Shown: in pieces, positions 25,331 through 37,071 of the stretch
How positions within the stretch are numbered: position 1 is the stretch's first letter
Layout: each line of letters opens with the position of its first letter
Source: Glandiceps talaboti
Taxonomy: Eukaryota; Hemichordata; Enteropneusta; Spengelidae
DNA: 64,000 bases
Reading direction: 5' to 3'
Assembly (NCBI RefSeq): GCF_964340395.1
Contig: NC_135554.1
Location: 23,846,092 to 23,910,091, forward strand
Notes under the pieces: generated by a model
The model's input: only the letters and a program-made list of their open reading frames with translations
The model's database searches: none
What the model was told of the DNA's origin: nothing
Position numbers and translations under genes: made by a program

Positions 25331-26750
25331 GTAAATTTGTGATATTTTTGGACACGCATGGGCATGAACAATTAAAGCAACACAATTTACAAAATATAAC
25401 AGACAGAAATATATTGACAGTCAGCAAAAAAAGTTATTTGAAGAGTTGCTAAAAGTCGAGCGTAGTTTATGTCACTACGCGCCAAAAGACCAATCAGAGT
25501 AAACGTATTTCAAATATTCGATTGAGAAAGACTACAACAAACTCGTCCGCCATTACTGTCGCATTTTCGCTGCGTAATAGGCCTATTTCGCCTCAATCGC
25601 ATGTCTGATCGACGGCAAATAGTTAACGGGTAACTAAAAACGCAAAGGCAGTCATCAGATTATATCAAATAAATATATAAAATTCAATAAATATCTAGAA
25701 ATGTGGGAATATAGTTCGTTGCCAAGTGGCGTTATACAATGAGTAAAACGGTCTCGACTCCGCTTGCTTATTATGCAAAAAGCGAAGGCGGAGTCAGGTA
25801 TCTGTCTGTCAAAAGGGCATAATTAGCATATTCACATATTGTTTGTATGTTTGTACAGGTACCAATATTAATGGCATGGTACTAGGCACGGTCGTCATGG
25901 AACCATATGGTTGACCGAGATGAGGGGTTGTGTAAAATGTGCATCCTCTTCGCAAAAGACCAACGATGCCGGTCGCGTATGCTAGCGGGGTTACAGCATG
26001 CAACATGTAAAGTGCGTAACATGCATTCATTGTGTTGTGTTACTAGTATCTGGATGATCAGAGATGATGAGGGAGCCCAGGCCGGCGGGGGAGTGAATGT
26101 CCAAAGTTTTTATATTGATCATTCCCAAATCAAATGTTGAACGACGAGCGGTAATAGTCCTGGTTGCATGGCGTGTGTGGGGGTCCGTCACTCGACCCTA
26201 TCCACTACACCTATGTAGTGGAGTGTACTGGTACTACAGCCTGAGCCATTGAAGTACGGCTAACGAATGGTACACTCGTAGAGCATGGGAATATATAATG
26301 AAAGTCCTCCTATCTCAACTTCTCAAGCATGGAAGTATAACCCCACATGCTTCAAGGAAGGTGTCAACCTATTCCAATCTTACACCTTCTGTGCATTTAC
26401 TTAGTGAGCATATGTGATCCGCTGCCCATCTCTGCAACATGCCAGCCTTTGCAGCGTATGTCGTACACCCCAGGACACCACTTTCCCACAACCCCCCCCC
26501 CCCCCTGCATGTTGTAGCACAGATGTGTTACTTTATATATCTGTGGTTGTAGGCATATATAGACATTGTACGGACAATGAGTAAATTCCTATATTGTAGT
26601 AGGATTTAGTGCGAGACTTCCCACAATGAAAATAAGACTAGCTTACACTTATTTTGAGAGGTAAGCGTTCATTAAAAAACCTGAATGTTATGCCATTGTG
26701 GGAGGGTATATGTACTTGCCTGAAAATACATTTATCATTTACACAACGAG

Positions 26751-26952
26751 TAACACTGAAGTAAAGCACTTTCTCTATGTGGTATACTCGTTTATATAGC
26801 ATTCATATCGTGTAAAAGTATGCTGTTTCAATTGGTTTATTTACAAGCCTTAGGTATGTGGCCTTTATAATATGTCAATTAGCAAATGAAACAGTACTTT
26901 TACACTTGATATGGATGCTATAAACACTGTGGTACATACAGAAAATGTATGC
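26751..26952. mobile_element. Foldback element, family 1, second copy
   Basis: It starts TAACACTGAAGTAAAGCACT and ends with the inverted ACATACAGAAAATG arm. Internal arms are GTAAAAGTATGCTGTTTC and GAAACAGTACTTTTACACTT. It is about 70% like the nested copy at 4194-4506. Confidence 0.75.
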
Positions 26953-27359
26953 ATTCATAATACATAATAACAATTCCATATATGGGTGAAGTGACGGGGA
27001 TAGACATAGACTGGGTACGACATAGTGATTACTTGTGCTTATCCAGTCTACTTAAAAATCATTTCAATATGTACAATAAACTTTTTACATATTTTTTTAG
27101 TTTTATGCAATATTTGAGTTATAAAAATGGACTTGGTGCATGTTGTTTGAATTTTTTTTTTGAGTAGAAACAAAGTGAATTTGTTTTATTGATGGAAAAT
27201 TCAAAATAAAATTAATACCATATGACTTCTCAATCATATTTTAACCAAGGATAACATTTTTTGGCTGAATCACACATGGATAGTATAATGCAATAATTTT
27301 TCTAGTCATAAAGCAGTTGGTCCAAAGTATGCCGACTCTTGGGGATAAGTTGTTCACAC

Positions 27360-27624
27360 ATGTAAACACCCACCCACCCACCCACCCACCCACCCATACA
27401 TACATACATACATAAACACACACACATGTGCCCCCCCACACACACACACATAATCACCCCACACACACACAATCACCTACATACATACTTATTTAGCCAT
27501 GCACACAAGAAGTGGCATTGGCAAAAGAACTTAACAAATGTAACATTGATGTTCATACATATATACACATACATATACATACATACATACATACATACAT
27601 ACACACATACTTACATACTGTATG

Positions 27625-27660
<36 letters not shown>
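27360..27660. repeat. CACC, CATA and CA microsatellites
   Basis: (CCCA)n at 27368-27395, CATA repeats, and a (CA)n run at 27630-27654. Open frames here are repeat translations. Confidence 0.95.
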
Positions 27661-27797
27661 ATCTGAATAAACACAATCACTATGCCTATATCATTACCCC
27701 AGGTCTGTTCAGTCTAAAGCCTATCTGGTGCTTTGAATCCTTCACCACAGGATTGAAAGTCGTGGATAGCCTCTAGACCAAGATCTGTTATGCTACT

Positions 27798-28131
27798 GAA
27801 GTGGCCTTATGGATGAAGATTGGAGGTTTATTTGGGATATTTTATTTATAAAACAATTTTATCATGATTTCCTACTTGAAAAATCAATGTGAAACAACAT
27901 ATGCCAAGTCCTTGTTGCAAAAGATTAATAGAGGAGTAAAATCTTTGTTATTGTACGTATAACACACTTTTTACACATTTTATTTAGCTTTTTGCAACGT
28001 ATTGAGTTACAAACACAGTCTTTGTGAATGTTGTTTAACATTGATTTTTCAAGTAGGGAAGCCATGAAAATTGTTTTATGAATTAAAAATCCAAAATAAA
28101 TACCCAATCCTTTTCCATATAGCCACTTTAA
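27798..28131. mobile_element. Foldback element, family 2, copy 1
   Basis: Long inverted arms run from AAGTGGCCTTATGGATGAAG to the mirrored CCATATAGCCACTTTA. Inner arms carry AACAATTTTATCATGATTTC, ACTTGAAAAATCAATGTGAA and the mirrored TTGTTTAACATTGATTTTTC. The same family occurs at 45454-45808 and 50072-50424, with a fragment at about 27065-27238. Confidence 0.85.
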
Positions 28132-28897
28132 TAATTATATTAAACTAATACTGGTATATGAAAATTCGAAAAGACAAAATTTACATATTTTTCTGTTCAT
28201 TTTATTTTGTAGAGAATATAATGAAAACTATGCACACTAAAACTGACAAAAAAATTTGTTAGTTCACGTCATTGTACGTTGTCATGACACCCATGAAGTT
28301 GCCAAAATAATGAAAAGTGTGATGGTTAAAATTAGTTTTTTCTGTTCACATGGCCAAAACATGGTATAATGAAAACCATACACCTCAAAACTGGCAATTT
28401 TTTTTATCAGTTCTCATTGTTGATCATGTACTTGAAACACAGAAAATACTGAAGTCAACATGAAGATTTTCAATCTTCATACTCCAAATATGAGTTTATA
28501 TATCAAGATTTTTACAGTGACATCCCTTAATTTTCAAAATAAAAAAATTATGTAGCGTGTACATTTCTGACTAAAGAACATCTTCCAATGACCTGTGTGT
28601 GCAATCATAATATACCACTATATTTATTATCAAAGCGATAAAAAAAAAATTCCCCTAGTTTGTCCACTAGGAGTGCTGTTCACAAACCGCTTTGGGGCCA
28701 GAATTGAAGATCAGAATAGATCGCATATTGCAGCGTAATGACATGAAGATGCTACTCAAGTAATTTCTATATTGTTCTCAATGTACTCTTCTTTTTAGTA
28801 GTGATTACCAGTAGTCAAAACATGTCAACCGACAACCACTATTGTAATACTATGAGTTCTTTTTCACACATGTTGGTCTCAGCTTCGTGCATTGCCA

Positions 28898-29363
28898 TAC
28901 AATCGGTGTCAATAACCAAATATTAGCCCTGACATTGCCAAATTTGGGGTGCCGTCTTGCAATCTTTACATGCGACATGGCTGGTACTTTGGAATAAACC
29001 GACAATATGGCATATTCAAAACACAATCAGTAGTGTATTTAACCAATTGTAAATTATTATAATGTTCGTAATTTCTTGAAAAAAAATCTTAAAGCATCCT
29101 AACTTCTATTCATTATGACACCAATACCAATACAATGGGTGTCAATAACCAAATATTAGCCCTGACATTGCCAAATTTGGGGTGCCGTCTTGCAATCTTT
29201 ACATGCGACATGGCTGGTACTTTGGTATAAACCGACAATATGGCATATTCAAAACACAATCAGTAGTGTATTTAACCAATTGTAATTCATTATAATGTTC
29301 GTAATTTCTTGAAAAAAAATCTTAAAGTATCCTAACTTCTATTCATTATGACACCAATACTTG
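28898..29363. repeat. Tandem duplication, two copies of about 233 bp
   Basis: Both copies contain GGTGTCAATAACCAAATATT, TGCCGTCTTGCAATCTTTAC, GACATGGCTGGTACTTTGG and CCTAACTTCTATTCATTATG. The copies differ at only a few positions, so the duplication looks recent. Confidence 0.95.
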
Positions 29364-29934
29364 ATGCATGATTCTATATCAAGTTTTCTCATTGCCATTT
29401 TTAAGAATGTCAGTCCTGGTGTACATTCTGTTTTCAACAATTTCACAGTAAATGAATACAGATGTACATAGGCATATGTCTCACAACACTTGTCTTTGCA
29501 AGTCCACCATCTTGGATATTCTGTTACGCTAAGTATATTCCTAAATATCTTGTTCCGATCCCTTTCATGTCTTGTCAGTCTCCACACAAAGTCATCTCTA
29601 TTTTTGGTGGATGACTATCAATTGATTTGTAATACTATTTCCATCTTTACAACCTGGTGGTGGGTTTATAAATGAACGATGAACCACAAAAACAGGAAGG
29701 GCTTGCATTATACGTGGAAGACTATGGCAGTACATGTACCACATACACTGGGAGTGGTTGTTGTTCCTCATGGTTTGGTACTGTTTATACCTTACCCTGC
29801 ATAAACTGGGATAATTGTCGCTCATTATCAGTTGAAATCTTCACATATCTGTAGAATGCAAGTCAGAAGTATTCAAATGAGTTCAGTGATTGAATGGATG
29901 AATGTATAGACGGATAATGAAGACATGAGTTCTC

Positions 29935-30370
29935 TAAGGCCAGGCGCACACTAGAGCAATCAGCTGAGCAAAATTTCACTTGTGGCAATTTCCTCTCGCC
30001 AATTCTTCGCGTGTGCAGGCAAATATTCATGAGATTTTAGTCATCCGTGGCCGTGAGCCAGATATCTAGTATGTTTGATAATTTTGGCCATGAGTGAATT
30101 TTTCCTTATGTGTGTGCCTGAACGTGAGTATTCATTCTGCTCATGATTTTCTCTTAAGAGTGCATGCATGGCGATGACATAATTACAAAATGTCCTGCCC
30201 CAGTCTAAAACATAGGTGAGTAAACTTCTACGTCAATAACTATTTTCATGATGTTATAAGACAAATGTGTCAATTTTTGGCCAAATACATGTAGCCATTG
30301 TTTTGGCATGAGGAAATTGCCACAAATGAAATTTGGCTCAGCTGATTGCTCTAGTTTGCGCCTGGCTTTA
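29935..30370. mobile_element. Foldback element, family 3
   Basis: The left arm TAAGGCCAGGCGCACACTAG, then AGCAATCAGCTGAGC, is mirrored on the right by GCTCAGCTGATTGCTCTAG and GCGCCTGGCTTTA. Arms are about 65 bp with a few mismatches and 436 bp overall. No open frame for a transposase is present. Confidence 0.85.
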
Positions 30371-30842
30371 GGATATTCCTCTTAATTTTGAAACAGAACA
30401 TGACTGAGTCACCTGAATATAGACTGTTTCTCATAGACTATGCCCTTGAGAAACAAACTGTGTTGGGGTGACCCACAATCAATGATGAAATGTTATCAAA
30501 GTAAGACCAGTCAATATGTGTTTTGTAATACACCTCATCCATTTCCAGCATGGTACACATTCCTAAATATTATAAAGGAATATGCACAGTTCACAGGGGC
30601 TATTTCATGATGACAGTGATTCATCTCAAAGCAACAAGTCACTAGAATCTGCAAAACTTTATTTATTTAATTACTGAATCCTTTACTGACATAAGAGTGG
30701 CAAGTAGGTCTTAAGAAAATTGCAAAAATCCTGAGAGTTTCTACTCTGATAGTCATTCATTCCTTAGCTGGTGATGTCATTTTGTCAGCTGTCAAAACTA
30801 TGTTACATGTGTGTATATTACATGAACTGTCAAGTTTTAGTG

Positions 30843-30898
30843 TGTGTGCGCCCATGCATGCGCGCGCGTGTTTGTGTGTGTGTGTGTGTGTGTGTGTT
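30843..30898. repeat. (TG)n microsatellite
   Basis: TG/GCGC repeat shortly downstream of the last placed NDC1 exon. Confidence 0.95.
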
Positions 30899-31061
30899 AA
30901 TGCTCGTACAGGCATAATCATGACATCATCTTTGTGTAACAATGAAAAAATTGCCCATACCATGTGATGATTGATAAATTATGACCAAGGAAATGAATGA
31001 GGTGTGTAACACTTTAAAAATGATGCACATTGGTAAAAAGCCAAATTTCATGGTGCAATAC

Positions 31062-31219
31062 CTGAGACTTCCTCCAAAAGTAGTGACAATTCTGTAAATA
31101 GCTGACTTTACTGTCTCTCTCAGAGCATTTTTGAGTTGCTCTCCTGGATGTACTGAAGATTTAGTCTGTTTTGTTAGTTTGGCAGTAGGTACTGGCAGTT
31201 TACAATACTTATCAAGAGC
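31062..31219 (-). CDS. NDC1: NDC1 coding exon 13 (last exon located)
   Basis: Acceptor TTCACCAG, donor GTATTG, phase 0 in and phase 2 out. It encodes ALDKYCKLPVPTAK and ALRETVKSAIYRIVTTFGGS, matching human AVDKYFKLPHASSK and SLKTAIYRITTTFGE. In human about 23 residues follow. Reading through the donor gives a non-homologous tail, so a short final exon must lie downstream. Confidence 0.95.
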
Positions 31220-34200
31220 CTGGTGAAAAAATAAAGGAAAATACAAAAATGTGTTATCATATAAAGTACTTTCTTTTGTAATGTGGATTTCAACAGTCTG
31301 TGGTACACCATATCAGGGCACTCTCAGACATCAATCAACCCCTTTTAAGGCCTTCAAGACCTTTGAAGGTGGAATACGGTGTATCTCACAGTTTCGGACT
31401 GCAACCAACAATGTAAATACTAGTATACAGATATGAATGGCAATTGCATTGTAGCACATTAACTGACTACATTTGAAATCTGAACCCATGCTGTTGCTGT
31501 GAAAACTTGACATCAAAAGTAACACTGCAATTTGGCACAGCAACTGTTTCCATGACAGCCTGATAAATATTTCATATCAAGTAATGCCACTCTTTCTGAT
31601 GCAGCCATCTCAATGACGGTGGGAAAACTGTTATATTATACTTTAATGACAACAGTAATAAGAAGCAGACCTTGGAGTAAACTTACACTGTGTAATTCCA
31701 ACATTGCTGATAAGATTTCTGGCAAAGCCCTCTGGACAACACCAAAGTCATCCTCATTATATGATGCTGCCACTAATCGTGACAAACCTGGTAAAAAAAG
31801 GACAAGATTTGTAAAGATAACATACACACTGAAAAAAGAACACATAGCTAACTGTAAATTAGTAGAATGAGTTTAAGCAGACAATACACATACAATACAA
31901 TACAAAATACAATATAATGCAATACAATACAATGCAATATAATGTACAATACAATGAACTACAATATACAATACAATGCAATATACAATATGATGTAATA
32001 CAATAAACAAAAATAAAATACAATACAATATAATGAACTACAACACAATACAAGGTAATTTGCACTATAATATGATGCAATATATACATGTAATGGTACT
32101 TGAAAAATAAAGTATCACTATGTAAAAAAAGACAAATGTTGATGGGAGGTGTCAGAGCTAATTTTCAGTACAGAGCTCTTTCTTTCCCCAACAATGTTTG
32201 GTTCTTTTATGATCCAGTCAATCCTACTAAACCTACATGTGATTAGGTGTATTTAGAAATTAAGACTTCTACAAGGTTTCAACATTGTGAAAAGTATTGC
32301 AATACTAGAGTAATAGCATGAAAGGTAGAAAGAACAAAATAAAGACAATAGAAAACTGTATTCCGAAAGATGACCATAGAGGGCACTATCACAGTAAGTA
32401 ACTAACAAAGTTCCTAAAACAGTAAAATTATCAACATTTCAAGTTTAGTACTCTGTTAACAACTGGTGCATGTAAGATAACTGTGGGAACAAAACAGGAT
32501 TGTTACTTGTGAAGGTAACATGTGATCTAAGAATCCTTTGTACTGAAAAAGAAGCCAAAATGATAGATAATAATAATCTTTATCGTGCAAATAAATTCAG
32601 AGATTTTGTAGAATGATCAGACTGAGCAGTGCCTTAGTGTTAAACCAGGAGGAAACCACAGTATCTGGGTAAAACTTGCATTATTAGGTAGGGTCATACT
32701 GATCATAACCATTTCTTATATACAGATCTGGTTCATTTTAAATCAAACTCACCACTGTGCAGGTTTAAACCCACACGACAGTGGTAAAAGATGTACGAGT
32801 GAACTTCTCAGTCACAAAACATGTGCATGTTAGAGATGGTTGGATGGTGAAAATGACATAAATAGTAAGTGCAATGGCCAATTATTGTGAAATCTATGCT
32901 ATCAATGGAGTTGATCGAAAATGTTTTACACTTACCTGTTAAAGCCCAGATATGCAGCTGAGCATCAGCAAACAACTGTCGTCTGACAGCCACAGGTAAA
33001 GGACTCTTGAAGTAAGAAAATAACCTTTCTGTCCTATCTGTAAAAGTTATCCTACCCCTTGTACTAGATGTTAAGGGTTTATCTGTGTGATTCCTTCCTG
33101 TTATCAAAAAACAATCATGTAGTTTGTTATTCTTGGAATATGGGATTTCACTTTGCATCACTAAGATTATAAAATTTGCCTCCAAAACATTTTGGATTGA
33201 CAGTCTGTAATTTCAAATGATGAATGTTGAAGACCCATGGAAAACTTGTACAAGAAAACTGAAATCTGAATATGTGTTGGTAAAGTCATTCCTCGGAAAC
33301 TATGAAGTGAAAATGAACCTTTGTGTCATTAAGTAGGTTGTTGCAGACCAAAACTTTCCTAGTCTTAGTGAGAACAACATAGAAAGTGCAATGGCCAATT
33401 TCCTGATATTGTCATAAATTCATGTTGACACTGAATGAGTGTCTGTCCTTCTTCATACAATTGTTGCTGCAAAGATCAACAGCTTCAAGTAATTCAATTT
33501 TTTCCAGTCTTCCTCAAAAACTTGAGCAAAGGCAAACTCCCTATTTGATGAAACACAGTGCCAACAAATGGGGGCGCTGTTCAGGATATCAAACTAGAAT
33601 ATGCCATGTTCAAGTTAATAGAAAGACAAACGATTGCATACTTTGGCCTCTAGGAGAAGCAGCTATTGGACATGAAGTGAAGGCAATGATAGTTGAGTAC
33701 TATAGCCTTCTTTAAAAGAATCGTCATCATTTCCTAGCGTTTCACAACAAAAGCTCACAGGTTGCCTACTCAACATGTCAAAATATGCTACTAAATTTAT
33801 CTGAGATGACATACTATTCAAGAACTCACTGCCACAGCCATATTCCACATATAGTGCGCCCTCTTGTGGCAATTCTTTAAAAAATTGACCGCAAGGTGTG
33901 ACCGTGACTATACCAGTACACCAAATCCCCATAGCTAGTACACCCTGTTTTTTGATTACTTGTTTTGTGATCATTGTGTTAGAGACTTGTAGATAGACCA
34001 TCTTTATGTCAGTCTAGTACCACTAGAGGGGGTGCTAACCTGATGGTTGTGATGCAGAGTCTGATGGGTATCCTGTGTGTGTCGGCATGCTACCATTTAC
34101 ATTAGGTCGTTGTGACTCTGTAGTGTAGCCCTTAAAAGCTAGTCGCTTCACAGCATTGCTTTGTGACTCTCCAATAGGACTCATATATGGACGTGGTGAC

Positions 34201-36772
34201 AGTGCTCCATATGGGTCTGTACTGAAGCTGGAACCTGGTGAAGTGATCGAGATGTTGTTTTGCCGGAGTATATCTGTCAATGATATGAAACCTAGTATTA
34301 TTTTACTAGTACTGGTAAGTTTGCACACACCGATGCTGTTGTATGTTTCCTATGACTTGTCATATAATAAATACAGTTCTTAGTACAGCATACAAAGAAA
34401 GAGCCACATCCCGCCCTCTGGTTTATAAGCCACAAAGTATACAACATTAAATAAATGAATAAATGAATAAATAATATAGTAAGTTGATGTTCTTCGATAA
34501 CACAACCAAGTCACTTTTGTTCATGTCTGTGTTTCGGCAATGTGACAGTTGCCTTCCTCAGGACAAACTGACGATGATTACTGTTCACCACTAGAGGGCG
34601 ATGTGGTGAATAAATTGTCCCTAGTGGTGAACAGTAATCATCTTCAGTTTGTCCTGAGGAAGGCAACAGTCACTTTGCCGAAACATACACATGAACAAAA
34701 GTAACTTGGTTGTGTTATCGAAGAACGTAACTATATTATTGAAGTTCCAACTTTATGAACCTGTTTACTGAAATGAATAAATGGTTATCACATGTCTCAA
34801 TTATAGTGTACTTCCTGTGATTGAAAACCTCATGTAGTAATGTTTGTGGTTTCAATGGGAAATGTTGTCATTTATCATGTATATTCACTAGTAAATTTTG
34901 GCAAATAAAGTTGTTATTTTGTCTATTAATAATTTCCTGAGATCAATATATAGACTACAATTGAAAACAAAAGAGTTCTTCATCTTCTGCTGCAATTTGG
35001 GAAAAGTCACATTTACTGTCATCAAAAACTTACAAACAATTATTATGAATGCAGTTTTTGTATTATTTCATTTCATTGTGTGATTCCGAATATACAATTA
35101 GTAACTCGCAAACTCGCAACCCTCAATAAGTTTCAGTTATTCTGATCCGACCCATGACTTATCGAAGGTCCACTGTACTTCCTTCCTTCAAAACCAATTT
35201 TCAACTCTATTTGGTGATCCTAGTTCAGTTAACAAACTTGTGTATGTCTGATTGGAATGGGGAAAAAAAACCCATAGAATATACCTTGTGTTGTATCATT
35301 ACACAACCTGTCTAATTGTACGACATCTTGGTAGGCTTCCAATTTACTTGCCATTGCTTTTATCAAGATCATACTGTTTTTACAGACTGAGTCCCAGTTG
35401 TGGGGATGACCACCTAGTGTATAAACAAGAGTACAAATATTAGAATAGTTCATATTTGGGGAAATAGTGCAGACGAGACACATGTACACATTTAAAGTCA
35501 AACTAGGGGGTTTGGGTTACGATACATATGTATAGATTTGTAGTAAAACTAGGGGGTTTGGGTTAACAATACATATTGCATACAACTGTAATCAAACTAG
35601 AGGGTTTGGGTTAACAATACATATTGTATACATTTGTAGTCAAACTAGGGGGTTTGGGCAAGAGTATAGTGTTTTCCATATGGTTTCTGTGTTGTTTATT
35701 TCATCCTTTCAGATGTAAAGCCAGTACAGATTGGAAGAACAGTTATAGAGTGTCTTTTTAAAGGTGATTCAAAATGCTCACATTCACTATCGCTAATTTG
35801 CTAGACGACATGTTTGTGAAACGCATTCTGGTTTTAAAACTTTTAAAAAGCGTCTGCAAACACCTTAAAATGACCTTTTTTCAGTCAGTTCCCTTCGGAT
35901 TTACTATATATATCTATAGTGAATGTGAGCATTTTGAATCACCTTTAAGTTGATGGCAGTTTTTGCATCCACTATTTCTCAAGAGACTTTACAAGTTTCG
36001 CAATTTTATTATTTTTTTCTCGAATACGTAAAAAAATAGTTTAGGGTCGGCAGTGAAAAGATAGGTGGGGGTTGGGTAACCGGAACAAAGCAATTATCTA
36101 TTTTGGCCTACGACATGATTTATCTTGGTGAATAAAGTGATAAAAGATACAAGGTCAAGAAATGCATATCTTTATTTCAAAATTCAGACCTTTCCATTCT
36201 TTGAAGTCATATCAATCACTGGTTATAAGCTACTGGCTGGACTTTCAACAAATACTTCTTATACATGACTCAAGTACTAGTATTGAGTATTTTTTTTTTT
36301 GAATAAAATCTTACATCATACAAGCACTCAGCAGAAGATAGGTAGCTTGGCATCTAGGTAACCATGGTTACCCAAACACCAATGAGTACGCTATGTCCCT
36401 AATGGACATAACTTACAACTTTTTCACAATTGATACGAGAGGAGACGAAAGGGTGTATTTTCTCACCTGGTTCGCTGAGACTGAATATTTGTTTTCTTCT
36501 CTTCACAGAGTGTTCTGATAAGATACAGAGGTCTAGATATCCCAGGTATTGTACTAAAGCCATGGTTGTGTAATTCAACACGTTTGTTAGACACTTGTGT
36601 TCATCCTCAGCAAAAGTTGTCTCTACAGGAAAGATAAATGCCTACAAAACAACAAAGACAATGTGACATTGTAAATTAAATCATTTTTAATATGTAGATT
36701 TTCATCAGGATTATGAAACAAAAAATTATTGTTTTATTGTAAGTTGATACTTGACTGTCACTCCATTTTACA

Positions 36773-36826
<54 letters not shown>

Positions 36827-37024
36827 AGATACCTTAAAGGAATCTAGTTTGTTTTTTAACTGTGACTGTTGATACCATCTCCCACTTATTTACAATTGTC
36901 TATTGTCAGGTGATTCCATTAGAAGGTCACCTGACTACACAGCACAACACCATTATGCTGATGACATCTGAGTGATTCAGATGAAAGCTATGTAGTCGCT
37001 TCAAAAACTAGATTCCAGTAAGGT

Positions 37025-37071
<47 letters not shown>

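Larger units (their letters stand above)
25331..31061. other. Intergenic region between RFX and NDC1
   Basis: No convincing coding exon on either strand. It contains foldback elements (26751-26952, 27798-28131, 29935-30370), part of one at about 27065-27238, a 233-bp tandem duplication, microsatellites, and a short CpG-richer block at 25480-26200. The missing last exon of NDC1 should lie near its right end but was not identified. Confidence 0.5.
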
